Made by a program: the position numbers and the translations under genes | In this document: piece after piece, positions 1 through 13,052 of the stretch | Layout: every line of letters begins with the position of its first letter | Numbering within the stretch: position 1 is the first letter of the stretch | Assembly: GCF_033568475.1 (NCBI RefSeq) | Contig: NC_133122.1 | Location: 78,763,442-78,827,441 of the forward strand | Length of the DNA: 64,000 nucleotides | From: Henckelia pumila | Taxonomy: Eukaryota; Streptophyta; Magnoliopsida; Lamiales; Gesneriaceae | Reading direction: 5' to 3' | Notes under the pieces: generated by a model | The model's input: only the letters and a program-made list of their open reading frames with translations | Told to the model about the DNA's origin: nothing | The model's database searches: none

Positions 1-1440
1 ATTTATCATCTCCAACAGTTTGAAGGCCGAACAGGAAGAGAAACTCGTCGTGGTTCTAAAGGAGCACAAGATTGATATTGGGTGGACCATAGCAGATATC
101 AAGGGAATCAGCACTTCTATGTGCATGCATAGGATCTTGATGGAGGAATGAGCAAACCCCTCGCGTCAGCTGCAAAGAAAGTTGAACCTACCTATGATGG
201 AGGTGGTGAAGGCTGAAATTCTCAAACTCCTTGAAGTTGAAGTAATTTATCCAATCTCTGATAGTCAGTGGGTTAGTCTTGTCCAAGTGGTCCCCAAGAA
301 AACCGGTATTACTGTCATGAAAAACAAGGACGACGAATTGGTTCCCACCCGAATTCAAAATGGGTGGAGGGTTTGTATAGACTATCGGAATTTAAATGAT
401 GTAACCCGAAAGGACCTTTTACTTTGCCGTTTATTGATCAAATGATTGAAAGGTTAACATGTCATTCTTATTATTGTTTTTTTGATGAATATTCTGGTTA
501 TTTTCAGATTGCGATTGCACCAGAATTTCAGGAGAAGGCGACATTCACTTGCCCGTTCGGCATCTTTGCATATCGACGTATGCCCTTTGGACTCTGCAAT
601 GCACCGGCCACATTCCAATGGTGTATGGTTAGTATTTTTTTTGATTTTATTGAGCATATCTTAGAGGTTTTTATGGATGATTTTACTGTCTATGGTGATT
701 CATTCAAAAAATTCTTGTCTAACCTAGTTTTAGTCCTTAAGAGGTGTGTCGAAACCAACCTAGTTTTAAATTCTAAAAAATGTCATTTTATGGTTGGGCA
801 AGGTATTGTCTGAGTCATGTCGTCTCATCTAAGGGTATAGAGGTAGACAAAGCAAAAATTGATATTATTCAGTCTTTACCTTATCCCACTTGTGTGCGGG
901 AAGTGCGTTCTTTTCTTGGCCATGCAGATTTTTACAGGAGATATATTCAGGACTTTGCCAAAATTACATCTTCCATGTGCAAACTATTGCAGAAAGATGT
1001 CCCGTTTGAGTTTGATGAGCCATGCAAAATGTCGTTTGACAAACTTAAGGACTCATTGAATTCAGCACCAATAATCCAAATACCGGACTGGAGCAAACCA
1101 TTTGAAATCATGTGTGACGCCAGCGACTACGTGGCAGGAGCGATATTGGGACAAAAAGTTGGGAAAGCATCGCATGCTATCTACTAATCCTTGCGTATTC
1201 TTAACGATGCCCAACAGAATTATTCTACCACTGAGAAGGAGCTCTTGGCTGTAGTTTTTGCTTTAGAAAAATTTCTTTCTTATTTACTCGGTGCTAAAGT
1301 TGTTGTTTATTCTGATCATGCAGCTCTTCATTTTCTGATGGCGAAGAAGGAGGCGAAGCCAAGATTGATAAGATGGATACTAATCTTGAGCGAATTTGAT
1401 GTGGAAATCAAAGATAAAAGAGGAACAGAGAATCGAGTAG
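1..1440 (+). pseudogene. Athila/Tat-type Ty3/gypsy pol fragment: reverse transcriptase and RNase H (broken)
   Basis: Six-frame reading gives a gypsy polymerase from base 1 (left part lies outside the window). The region before RT is recognisable (ADIKGIS, then CMHRIL). RT fingers and palm follow, with FRAYRRMPFGLCNAPATFQ-like conservation and the catalytic FMDD box at 670-681. RNase H begins near DASDYVAGAILG (about 1117) and contains a SDHAALHFL motif. The pieces fall in different frames: shifts near 420-445 and 805-820, an in-frame TAA near 1187 and a TGA near 148. It is therefore a dead copy. The PVQVVPKK-GIT-V and RKD-PFIDQM motifs are typical of Athila/Tat polymerases by family knowledge. 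The frame enters copia sequence at 1435-1441. The same element resumes at 13053 with integrase, so these are two parts of one interrupted insertion. Confidence 0.9.
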
Positions 1441-3608
1441 CTGAATGGTGTCTCGGAGCGTCGCAATCAAACTTTGTTGGACATGGTTCGATCTATGATG
1501 AGCTTCACTGAGCTCCCTCCTTCGTTTTGGGGCTATGCACTTGAAACGGCGGTATTGTTGTTGAACAATGTTCACACCAAAGCAGTGAATAAAACTCCAT
1601 ACGAGTTATGGAATGGCAAAGCTCCTAAGTATTCGTCCTTGAGGATTTGGGGATGTCCTGCTTACGTGAAGCAGACAGTGGGAGATAAGTTGGATAGTCG
1701 ATCCACCTTATGTTATTTTGTAGGATATCCGAAGAATTCAATCGGATATTATTTCTATCATCCTACTGAAACAAAAGTGTTTGTTTCGAGGAATGCCACC
1801 TTCATGGACAAGGAGTTCTTATTAGATAAGAAAAGCAAGATGATGGAACTCGAAGAAATTTGAGAAGAACTAGAGATACAAAATAACGATCCCACACCTC
1901 AAGAACCTTCAGTGGACACGCCTACACCTAGGAGATCTGAGAGGACTTCTAGACCTCCTATTCGATATGGTCTTTTTCTTGAAGGGGATCAAAGTGAACC
2001 CGACATTGGATGTGATCCAAGAAACTTCAAGGAAGCAATTTCTGATGCGGATTCGAATTTATGGCTTGAAGCTATGCAGTCGGAAATAGACTCGATGCAC
2101 ACAAACCAAGTTTGGTCTTTAGTAGATCCTCCCGATGGAATTGTTCCAATAGGGTGTAAATGGATCTACAAGAGAAAACTTGGGCCTGATGGTAAGGTAT
2201 TGACGTACAAGGCACGATTGGTCGCAAAAGGTTATACTCAAAGACAAGGAGTTGACTATGATGAAACCTTTTCACCAGTTGCAATGTTCAAGTCCATAAG
2301 AATCCTTTTTTCCATAGCAGCTTGGTATGACTATGAGATATGGCAAATGGATGTGAAGACTGCATTCCTTAATGGAAACATTAAGGAAGAGATCTATATG
2401 ATGCAGCCTGAGGGATTCACATCTATGGGAATCGAGCATAAGGTATGCAATCTTCAGAGATCAATATATGGTCTAAAACAAGCTCGTATCAAGAAGTTGG
2501 AACCAGAAATTTGATGAAACAATAAAGGACTTTGGTTTCATCAAAAACCCGGAGGAACCGTGCGTGTACAAGAAAGTAGTTAAGGATGCGGTGACGTTCT
2601 TAGTGCTTTATGTTGATGACATCCTACTCATTGGGAATGACGTAGGGATGTTGCAGTCAACAAAGATATGATTATCAGGTAGATTCTTGATGAAGGATTT
2701 GGGTGAGGCCTCCTATATTCTAGGGATACAGATCTATATAGATAGATCTAAGAGAATGATAGGACTCACTCAAACAACCTACATAGACACTATATTGAAA
2801 AGGTTTTCAATGGATGAGTCCAAGAGAGGACATCTACCTATGTGTCATGGAGTTTCTCTATCCAAGTCTATGTGTCCCAAGACTGACGAAGATTTAGAGA
2901 AAATGACACACATATCATATGCGTCAGCCATATGTAGTATTATGTATGGGATGATATCTACCAGACCGGATGTAGCCTTTGCTCTGAGTGTCACGAGCAG
3001 ATATCAGGCCAACCCCGGTCAAATGCATTGAAAAGCCGTGAAGAATATTCTTAAGTACTTGAGAAGGACTAAGAATATATTCATGGTTTATGAAGGAAGA
3101 GAATTGAAATTGGAAGGCTATACCGACTCTAGCTTCCAAAGCGACGTGGATGACTCGAAGTCAACCTTTGGATTTGTATTCATGTTCAATGACGGTGCTG
3201 TCTCTTGGAAAAGTTCCAAGCAGGACACCACAACGGATTCCACCACTGATGCAGAATACATTGCAGCATCAGCTGCTGCTAAAGAGGCCGTTTGGATGAG
3301 GAATTTCGTCCAAGATTTAGGCGTAATTCCTGAAGCTGTTGGTCCAGTTATGGTGTACTGCGACAACACTGGTGCCGTTGCTCAGGCAAAGGAACCAAGG
3401 TCTCATCAAAGATCCAAACACGTACTGAGGAAATACCACATCATCCGGGAGATTGTGGAAAGAGGAGACATCACTGTCGAGAGAGTGGCCTCTACAGACA
3501 AAATCGCTGATCCACTTACTAAGCCCTTGCCAGGACATTGTTTGACAAACATCGCGAAGCAATGGGATTACGTAGTATGACTAGTTGGCTTTAGGGCAAG
3601 TGAGAGAT
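1441..3608 (+). pseudogene. Ty1/copia pol 3' fragment (integrase end, RT, RNase H), first copy of a tandem
   Basis: This stretch is nearly base-for-base the same as 8971-11134. It begins inside integrase at the position of the LNGVSERRN motif and continues through SFWGYALETAVLLLNN, the RT (KWIYKRKLGPDG, then KARLVAKGYTQ), the YVDD box near 2610, and RNase H (DSDVDDSKST, then DAEYIAAS). The coding frame is broken. CGA to TGA gives a stop at 1861, about 4 extra bases sit near 2485 (compare 10010), and a TGA replaces a Trp codon near 2669. The polypurine tract (GGCAAGTGAGAGA) lies just before the LTR at 3609. Its own 5' LTR, leader, gag and protease are missing, and the left edge abuts gypsy RNase H directly. 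Confidence 0.9.
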
Positions 3609-4988
3609 TGAAAGAATGGGTGCCCGGTTAGCCAACTTGTGGCTAAGGGCTTTTATGACTCTATGTATAAACAATCTTTGTTTAATATAATTTACATTCA
3701 TTAATGGCATTTTCTTTATCTTTCTTCATATTGTTATATTGTGATATACTATTGTTGTTTTGATAAAGACCTTGAATATACTATAGTGTAAGTAAGATGA
3801 GATAGTGAATAAAGAGAGATCACTATTATGAAACACATCTTATAGTCACTGTATATTGTAAACAGTTCCTAGTCAATTGAGCTGTCCGTTAATAAGGATA
3901 AGGATCGCTCGAGATTGAGATTAGCATTTGTGATGCCAAGTACCACGTTTCATTGGTAATGAACATGGAGATGTTCAAAGCATGCAAATGGATATTCATA
4001 TGATGAATGACCGAACTACCCTATTCGGACTTTACAAGTGGTTATTATTATTTGAGTGGATAAGTCCGCGGTTTTGGTTGTACACCATTAGTCCTTACTA
4101 CTTGAAACATCATTGAGACTCTATATTCTAGTACTGTACTTTGACTCATTTACCGACTCTAAGGGGTCATCAGGTGTCGGGATTGGGTACAGTTACGACA
4201 CATATAGGAGTCGATGCTTTGTTGTCAAGGATTCACCACATGCTTGCGAGTGTGGATATCCTATGCGATCTGAGGAGATATTAGTGTGACAAATCTCTGG
4301 CCAGAGTACATGATGTGCTTTAGGTTACTTGGTTTCCTAGTAGCACATGCGATGTCACTATTTGATCTTCAAGATGCATTGCATAGTTATCGAATCTCGA
4401 ATGACTCTCGATGTACCAATGGTTGTTGATTCGATCGGGATATATGGATGAAGGGACCATACTGTACGCTAACCAAAACCTACTGGTTCTTGCAGGCACT
4501 ATTAGTGATACCTAGGGAATCATGGGGCGATGTTGCTAGACGCTCTTACCATGATTCGATGGGTAAGTTGGAAATTGTTGTTCCGAGTCACAAAGAGTTA
4601 TGAGCCCACGGCTAGCTGTATCCCTGAACCATTGAGGGTCACACAAGTAATGGATTACTAAACCCCGTTGAGATAGTTAAATTTAAAGAGTTAAATTTAA
4701 CGAAAGAGAAGTTGGACTTCTTAACTAAAGGGAGTGGAATTTCCTAAAATGACATAGGGATGGGCATTTTTGGAAATCACTGAATTCGGATTCAGAAAAA
4801 TTATCTTGACTTTAAAATGTGCAGAAATGGTTTCTGTGCACATTGGTGAAATCGGTTTATCAATCGGAGTCATGATGAATTTTATATTAATTTCTATAAT
4901 AACGGGCTTGGCTTGTTGGGCTTAAGTTATGGATTGTGGGCCCTAAGAAGTTAGTGTCCTAATACAATTATAACTTAATCCAGTCTAG

Positions 4989-5019
<31 letters not shown>

Positions 5020-5516
5020 GTAGGTTTCGAAAATTACACAACAATTCCACTTTGTGATTTTCGAAAATACTACATATTATTCTAGGGGAATTTTCGAATT
5101 CTCCTCTTCCTTTTTTGAGAAAATTTGATCTGTGATTTTTTTGAAAAGTCACTTTCTGAATTGACAGATCAAATCTGTTTATTCTCTACGAGAAACATCT
5201 GATTGATTTCTAGTGCAATCAATCAGAGGGTTTCTGTTTTCTATTCGTGGACCTGATTCCGGAGATTGATCGAGCAAGTCATCGGTTCCCGGAATTTACA
5301 AGAAGAGCAGATTAAATTCTGTTGGAGTCCATAATCAAGCCATTGCTTGAAGAGGTAAAAATATTTAACTGTGATTTTTATTTTTACTTGCAAGATTTTA
5401 ATCGTTTATATTTGATACCCACGATATGGAATCGTTTCACATCGAAAAATAAAATTGTTAAACTTCCGCTGCTCCGAGTATCATATCCGTGTGATCAGAT
5501 AACGTGTGTTCCAACA
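3609..5516 (+). repeat. Copia LTR (5' LTR of the complete unit, shared with the partial upstream unit), 1908 bp
   Basis: Begins TGAAAGAATGGGTGCCC right after the polypurine tract and ends CCAACA right before the primer site. It matches 11135-13052 along its whole length. In a stretch of about 255 bases near 3780-4035 about 11 differences were counted by eye. An (AT)n tract at about 4992-5018 differs in length from the (AT)n(GT)n tract of the partner near 12522-12557, which accounts for most of the 10-bp size difference. The LTR would carry the promoter and polyadenylation signals; no unambiguous TATA box was assigned. Confidence 0.92.
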
Positions 5517-5517
5517 G

Positions 5518-5533
5518 TTGTATCAGAGCCAGG
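5518..5533 (+). other. Primer binding site of the + copia (initiator-Met type)
   Basis: TTGTATCAGAGCCAGG lies one base after the LTR end. It is the usual TGGTATCAGAGC priming site, complementary to the 3' end of initiator methionine tRNA, with one change (TGG to TTG) at the start. The minus-strand copy at 24527-24542 keeps the unmutated version, which supports the assignment. Confidence 0.85.
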
Positions 5534-7206
5534 TTGTTCTTTGATCAAACGATTAAAATTAATCGATTGTACAAAATTTTTAGCCGCGGTTTTTTTGAAA
5601 AAAAAACAAATTTTTAAACTAAAATTTTGAAGAAAACAGGGCATCACGGGCAGCGATTGTCGCTGCCCAGGGCAGCACACGACGCTACCCAGGGCAGCGA
5701 CGAGCTGCCCACCTCCACGTGGGCAGCCCTGTCCCACGTGGAGGCGGGGCTGCTCGGGAATGTCCCGGGCAGTCCGAAAAAAAATTAAAATTTTAATTTT
5801 TTAAGAAATTGAAATTTTTGAAATTTTAGTTTTTGGTCCAATCGAAAATTATTTTTGATTGGTCCACGAGGCGTCGGGTCAAATTGTTTGAGTCCGAAAT
5901 TTTTAAAATTGATTTTTGGATAAATTTGAATTTTTTGAAAATTTATAAATTTTATCCGTTAAATTAGATTTATAAAATTAATTATTTTGGCACAATTGAT
6001 GATAAGATATGATCTTATGAAAGGATAAGATAAAATTTGATTTTATCTTTTTAATTATGATGCCATTGCATGTTATCCAATTATTTAATTATTGAATTAA
6101 TTATTGGATAAAAGGATGATCGATTGTCATGACCAATATTGTAGGTGTATGTTAGGTTGTTTACATTTGGTTTTATTATTGTTAAGTTTTATTAATGGGC
6201 TTGGTTTATGGCCCAATTTGAATTGTCATTTGTAATAAAAAGTAGGCCTGGTTTATGGCCCGTTCCCACCCTTAAATATGTATCCCCTACTTGTCATCGA
6301 AATTTATTGTAAATTTATTAGACTTAGTGGGAGATAAAGATTTGAAGACAAAAGTGGGCCCAGCAGACAATAAAGACCGAAGAAATATAAATTGAAAGCT
6401 CAATGTAATAGGATTGTATTGCATACTTGCATATCACCTAGGATTGGACTTAGACTCGTGATTGGCAACCACGGGTCGATTAGTATTGGAGTCGATCATC
6501 CTAAATATAATATTTGATATTATAGTTGTATGCATGTTTAGAACTAAATTGCATGAATCCCGCAAGTATACAAATGTTGATTGATAAGACAAATTTTTCA
6601 AAATTAAAAATTCCTCATTTTAAATATGATTTAAAATTGATATCAAGATTAACAAAAGGAAATTTAAATATTGTTTAAATGCTCCTACCTTCCATCAACG
6701 ATCAATGTATGAGATGCTACCCGCGGGCACGGTCCGGCTCATATTATTGGGGGGCCCGTTCGTCGGAAAGCTGTACATTGGATCGACACATGTTGTAAGT
6801 TGGGTGGAACTTCCATGAGATTGGCTCATATTATTGGGGATCCACATGGCGACCGTCCATCACAACTTAATATTGATGGGTTATCTTGACATGTTACAAT
6901 AAACGACGTCATATTATTGGGCCCTTATTGGACATGAGATAAAAAAACATGGGGATTGCTTTAAAAGCAATTGGGCTCTACCTTTTGAAAATTATGGTTG
7001 GCTGATATTATTCGGGACATAGTTTGTCAATTGGACTTCATGTTCCCACTAAGAAAACAAGTTTTCCGTTTTCACTAGAGGGTAGTGAAATCGTTAAAAT
7101 AGTGGGAGTGAAATTCATAAAATTAAATCTCGCCATAATTTATGTCTTAGTAAATTAATTAAACAATAACTGATTATTGTCTGTTTCTTTTCAGTATTTC
7201 ATTACA
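5534..7206 (+). other. Copia untranslated leader with GC-rich hairpin block and ATATTATTGGG repeats
   Basis: About 1.7 kb separates the primer site from the gag start, and I see no coding capacity in it. Two structured parts stand out. At 5648-5773 four inverted repeats lie in a GC-rich island: GGGCAGCG/CGCTGCCC (5648-5668), GGGCAGC/GCTGCCC (5692-5710), CCTCCACGTGGG/CCCACGTGGAGG (5712-5744), and CTGCTCGGGA with TCCCGGGCAG (5750-5773). At about 6735-7015 the motif CATATTATTGGG, or a close form, recurs four times at roughly 85-95 base spacing. The rest is AT-rich. The same two blocks occupy the same places in the minus-strand copy, so they belong to the element. Roles in packaging or translation are possible but unproven. 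Confidence 0.8.
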
Positions 7207-10200
7207 ATGAATTCGCGCAATCCACTATACTCAATTCTCGAACAAAACAAATTGACTGGCGCAAACTATACGGAATGGTTCCGTAAATTAAAGATTGTTC
7301 TAAACTCGGATAAAATTTTCTACGTGTTAGAAAAGAATCCTCCAAAGGAAGCACCGGCTAATATAAGTCCGGAAGAATTGGCAAAACTTGATCAATGGTG
7401 GGACCATGATATCAAGGCTAAATGCTATATGTAAGCTTCAATGTCTGATGAACTCCAGAGGCGATTTGAGGAAGCCGTGAATGCTGCTGACATACACATG
7501 CACCTCAAGGAACTTTTTGGAGCTCAGTCAAGGTCGGAGAGGTATGCCACCATCAAAGAGCTCATGACATGCCGCATGCGAGATAAGACTTCTGTCCGTG
7601 AGCATGGGGTACACATGATTGGGCTAATTGAGAAGTTGGTAACACTCGATTTGACATTGGAGCATGAATTGAATACGGACTTATTGCTTTTTTCACTTCC
7701 TTCGTCGTTTGACGGATTTGTAGTGAACTTCAATATGAACAAGATAGAGGCCACCCTTGAAGAGATGGTCAATATGCTTGTGTCTTATGAGGCCACATTA
7801 AAGAAGGAAAAACCGGTACTCTTGATTGGCTCCTCTTCTTACTTCAAGAAGGGGCCAAGTGGAAAGGGTAAGAAACGTTCTGCCCCACCCAAGAAAATTG
7901 TACCAAAGAAGAAGGGCAAGACAAAAGCTTCAAATGTGAACATATCTGGAGATGTTTGCCATCACTACAAGAAACCCGGTCATTGGAAATGTAACTACAA
8001 GGAATACCTCGAGCAGTTGCGAACTGCAAAGGTTATGTTTTACATTGAAATAAATGTTTCACTTAATACTACTTCTTGGGTATTGGATACCGAATGTGGA
8101 TCTCACATTTGCAATGATTTGCAGGTGATGACAAGAAGTCGTAAGCTTAGGATGGGTAAGACCCAGCTGAGGCTCGGAAATGGTTCCAGAGTTGAAGCCA
8201 AAGCAGTGGGAGACGTTTATTTAGTTTTGCAGAACAATTTTAAGTTATTTTTGAGAGATGTTTTATTTGTGCCAGATTTAGTTAAAAACATTATTTCTGT
8301 TTCTATGCTTGATAGAGATGGTTTTTCTTGTAATTTTGTGAATGGGATTTGCAATATTTACAAGAATGAATGTTTGATTGAAAATGGACAACTTGAAAAC
8401 GATCTATATAACTTAAAATTAAAAGACGTTCCAATTAATTATGTTGATAAACCGGTAACAACAAATAAAAGGAAAAACGATAGTCAAAACCCGGCAAACC
8501 TTTGGCATGCTAGGCTAGGTCATATTTCCTCAAGGAGGATGAACAAGCTAGTGGGAGAGGGCATGTTTGATATGTCTGATATTAACTCTCTACCCACTTG
8601 TGAGTCCTGCCTAAAAGAAAAAATGACTAAATCTCCTTTCAAAGGGAAACCTGAGCGTAGTCAAAATCTGTTGGATTTGATCCATACAGATGTTTGCGGA
8701 CCATTTAGTATCGGTACTAAATTTGGTCATACCTACTTCATTACCTTTACTGATTATTATTCTAGGTATGAGTATTTATATTTAATGAAATATAAGTCTG
8801 AATCATTTGAAAAGTTCAAAGAATTCAAGGCTGAAGTAGAAAATAAACAAGGTAGAAGTATTAAAGCACTTCGATCGGATCGAGGTGAAGAATACTTAAG
8901 TACCGAGTTTTTGAGCTATCTAAAAGAGAATGAGATTCTCTCTCATTGGACTCCTCCTATGACACCTCAGCTGAATGGTGTCTCGGAGCGTCGCAATCGA
9001 ACATTGTTGGACATGGTTCGATCATTGATGAGCTTCACTGAGCTCCCTCCTTCGTTTTGGGGCTATGCACTTGAAACAGCGGTATTGTTGTTGAACAATG
9101 TTCACACCAAAGCAGTGAATAAAACTCCATACGAGTTATGGAATGGCAAAGCTCCTAAGTATTCGTACTTGAGGATTTGGGGATGTCCTGCTTACGTGAA
9201 GCAGACAGTGGGAGATAAGTTGGATAGTCAATCCACCTTATGTTAATTTGTAGGATATCCGAAGAATTCAATCGGATATTATTTCTATCATCCTACTGAA
9301 ACAAAAATGTTTGTTTTGAGGAATGCCACCTTCATGGAGAAGGAGTTCTTATTAGATAAGAATGGCAAGATGATGGAACTCGAAGAAATTCGAGAAGAAC
9401 CAGAGATACAAAATAACAATCCCACACCTCAAGAACCTTCAGTGGACACGCCTACACCTAGGAGATCCGAGAGGACTTCTAGACCTCCTATTCGATATGG
9501 TATTCTTCTTGAAGGGGATCAAAGTGAACCCGACATTGGATGTGATCCAAGAAACTTCAAGGAAGCAATTTCTGATGCGGATTCGAATTTATGGCTTGAA
9601 GCTATGCAGTCCGAAATAGACTCGATGCATACAAACCAAGTTTGGTCTTTATTTGATCCTCCCGATGGAATTGTTCCAATAGGGTGTAAATGGATCTACA
9701 AGAGAAAACTTGGACCTGATGGTAAGGTATTGACCTACAAGGCACGATTGGTCGCAAAGGGTTATACTCAAAGACAAGGAGTTGACTATGATGAAACCTT
9801 TTCACCAGTTGCAATGTTCAAGTTCATAAGAATCCTTATTGCCATAGCATCTTGGTATGACTATGAGATATGACAAATGGATGTGAAGACTGCATTCCTT
9901 AATGGAAACATTAAGGAAGAGATCTATATGATGCAGCCTGAGGGATTCACATCTATGGGAAGCGAGCATAAGGTATGCAAGCTTCAGAGATCAATATATG
10001 GTCTCAAACAAGCATCAAGAAGTTGGAACCAGAAATTTGATGAAACAATAAAGGACTTTGGTTTCATCAAAAACCCGGAGTAACCGTGCGTGTACAAGAA
10101 AGTAGTTAAGGATGCGGTGACGTTCTTAGTGCTTTATGTTGATGACATCCTACTCATTGGGAATGACGTAGGGATGTTGCAGTCAACAAAGATATGATTA

Positions 10201-11120
10201 TCAGTTAGATTCTCGATGAAGGATTTGGGTGAGGCCTCATATATTCTAGGGATACAGATCTATAGAGATAGATCTAAGAGAATTATAGGACTCACTCAAG
10301 CAACCTACATAGACACTATATTGAAAAGGTTTTCAATGGATGAGTCCAAGAGAGGACATCTACCTATGTGTCATGGAGTTTCTCTATCCAAGTTTATGTG
10401 TCCCAAGACTGACGAAGAGATAGAAAAAATGACACACATATCATATGCGTCAGCCATAGGTAGTATTATGTATGGGATGATATCTACCAGACCGGATGTA
10501 GCCTTTGCTCTGAGTGTCACGAGCAGATATCAGGCCAACCCCGGTCAAATGCATTTGAAAGCCGTGAAGGATATTCTTAAGTACTTGAGAAGGACTAAGA
10601 ATATATTCATGGTTTATGGAGGAAGAGAATTGAAATTGGAAGGCTATACCGACTCTAGCTTCCAAAGCGACGTGGATGACTCGAAGTCAACCTCTGGATT
10701 TGTATTCATGCTCAATGGCGGTGCTGTCTCTTGGAAGAGTTCAAGCAGGACACCACAGCGGATTCCACCACTGAGGCAGAATACATTGCAGCATCAGATG
10801 TTGCTAAAGAGGCCGTTTGGATGAGGAATTTCGTCCAAGAGTTGGACGTAATTTCTGAAGCTGTTGGTCCAGTTACGGTGTACTACGACAACACTGGTGT
10901 CATTGCTCAGGAAAAGGAACCAAGGTCTCATCAAAGATCCAAACACGTACTGAGGAAATACCACATCATCCGGGAGATTGTGGAAAGAGGAGACATCACT
11001 GTCGAGAGAGTGGCCTCTACAGACAAAATCTTTGATCCACTTACTAAGCCCTTGCCATGACCATTGTTTGACAAACATCGCGAAGCAATGGGATTACGTA
11101 GTATGACTAGTTGGCTTTAG
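7207..11120 (+). pseudogene. Ty1/copia gag-pol polyprotein, inactivated by several stops and a frameshift
   Basis: Start is the ATG of MNSRNPLYSILEQNK, the conserved gag opening also used by the minus-strand copy. Order: gag; zinc knuckle near 7957 (CHHYKKPGHWKCN, second Cys replaced by Tyr); protease WVLDTECGSH, where the family has DTG; integrase with a HARLGH zinc region and D (IHTDVCGPF), D (ALRSDRGEEY), E (GVSERRNRT); RT with YVDDILLIG near 10137; RNase H ending before the TAG at 11118. Breaks: TAA at 7432, TAA at 9244, TGA at 9871, TAA at 10081, TGA near 10195, a one-base deletion near 10741, and TGA near 11058. Protease and zinc-knuckle key residues are also changed, so this copy cannot make active enzymes. 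Confidence 0.92.
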
Positions 11121-11134
11121 GGCAAGTGGGAGAT

Positions 11135-12518
11135 TGAAAGAGTGGGTGCCCGGTTAGCCAACTTGTGGCTAAGGGCTTTTATGACTCTATGTATAAACAA
11201 TCTTTGTTTAATATAATTTACATTCATTAATGGCATTTTCTTTATCTTTCTTCATATTGTTATATTGTGATATACTATTGTTGTTTTGATAAAGACCTTG
11301 AATATACTATAGTGTAAGTAAGATGAGATAGTGAATAAAGAGAGATCACTATTATGAAACACATCTTATAGTCACTGTATATTCTAAACAGTTTCTAGTC
11401 AATTGAGTCGTCCGCTAATAAGGATAAGGATCGCTCGAGATTGAGATTAGCATTTGTGATGCTAAGTACCACGTTTCATTGGTAATGAACATGGAGATAT
11501 TCAAAGCATGCAAATGGATATTCATATGATGAATGATTGAACTATCCTATTCGGACTTTCCAAGTGGTTATTATTATTTGAGTGGATAAGTCCGCGGTTT
11601 TGGTTGTACACCATTAGTCCTTACTACTTGAAACATCATTGAGACTCTATATGCTAGTACTGTACTTTGACTCGTTTACCGACTCTAAGTGGTCATCAGG
11701 TGTCGGGATTGGGTACAGTTATGACACATATATCAGTCGATGCTTTGTTGTCAAGGATTCACCACATGCTTGCGAGTGTGGATATCCTATGCGATCTGAG
11801 GAGATATTAGTGTGACAAATCTCTGGCCAGAGTACATGATGTGCTTTAGGTTACTTGGTTTCCTAGTAGCACATGCGATGTCACTATTTGATCTTCAAGA
11901 TGCATTGCATAGTTATCGAATCTCTAATGACTCTCGATGTACCAATGGTTGTTGATTCGATCGGGATATATGGATGAAGGGACCATACTGTACGCTAACC
12001 AAAACCTACTGGTTCTTGCAGGCACTATCAGTGATACCTAGGGAATCATGGGGCGATGTTGCTAGACGCTCTTACCATGATTCGATGGGTAAGCTGGAAA
12101 TTGTTGTTCCGAGTCACAAGGAGTTGTGAGCCCACGGCTAGCTATATCCCTGAACCATTGAGGGTCACACAAGTAATGGATTACTAAACCCCATTGAGAT
12201 AGTTAAATTTAAAGAGTTAAATTTAACGAAAGAGAAGTTGGACTTCTTAACTAAAGGGAGTGGAATTTCCTAAAATGACATAGGGATAGACATTTTTGGA
12301 AATCACTGAATTTGGATTCAGAAAAATTATCTTGACTTTAAAAGGTGCAAAAATGGTTTCTGTGCACATTGGTGAAATCGTTTTATCAATCGGAGTCATG
12401 ATGAATTTTATATTAATTTTTATAATAACGGGCTTGGCTTGTTGGGCTTCAGTTATGGATTGTGTGCCCTAAGGAGTTAGTGTCATAATACAATTATAAC
12501 TTAATCCAGTCTAGAAAT

Positions 12519-12557
<39 letters not shown>

Positions 12558-13052
12558 AGGTTTCGAAAATTACACAACAATTCCACTTTGTAATTTTCGA
12601 AAATACTACATATTATTCTAGGGGAATTTTCGAATTCTCCTCTTCCCTTTTTGAGAAAATTCGGTCTGTGATTTTTTTGAAAAGTCACTTTCTGAATTGA
12701 CATATCAAATCTGTTTATTCTCTACGATAAACATCTGATTGATTTTTAGTGCAATCAATTAGAGGGTTTCTGTTTTCTATTCGTGGACCTGATTCCGGAG
12801 ATTGATCGAGCAAGTCATCGGTTCCCGGGATTTACAAGAAGAGCAGATTAAATTATGTTGGAGTCCATAATCAAGCCATTGCTTGAAGAGGTAAAAATAT
12901 TTAATTGTGATTTTTATTTTTACTTGCAAGATTTTAATCGTTTGGATTTGATACCCACAATATGGAATCGTTCCACATCGAAAAATAAAATTTTTAAACT
13001 TCCGCTGCTCCGGGTATCACATCCGTGTGATCAGAGAACATGTGTTCCAACA
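11135..13052 (+). repeat. Copia 3' LTR, 1918 bp
   Basis: Starts TGAAAGAGTGGGTGCCC after the polypurine tract GGCAAGTGGGAGA and ends TGTTCCAACA at 13052. The next bases (GATGTGTCCCTGC) read as gypsy integrase, so this is a true element edge. It contains an (AT)n(GT)n microsatellite near 12522-12557. It pairs with 3609-5516. Confidence 0.92.

Larger units (their letters stand above)
1441..13052 (+). mobile_element. Ty1/copia tandem insertion: partial internal - LTR - full internal - LTR
   Basis: The order read from sequence is: partial pol (1441-3608), LTR (3609-5516), primer site, leader, gag-pol (5517-11134), LTR (11135-13052). The two pol segments share the middle LTR, which is the layout left by unequal recombination between LTRs followed by loss of the left end. 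The right LTR ends exactly at 13052 and gypsy integrase sequence starts at once, so the host site was the gypsy element. No target duplication can be scored because the left end is deleted. LTRs of about 1.9 kb, a TGGTATCAGAGC-type primer site and the gag sequence suggest an Angela/Tork-like lineage, which is an inference. All coding parts carry stops or shifts. Confidence 0.88.

Noticed and set aside
4990-5020. (AT)n tract as a regulatory element or origin
   Set aside because: It is a simple microsatellite whose length differs between the two LTRs. Nothing else supports a function.
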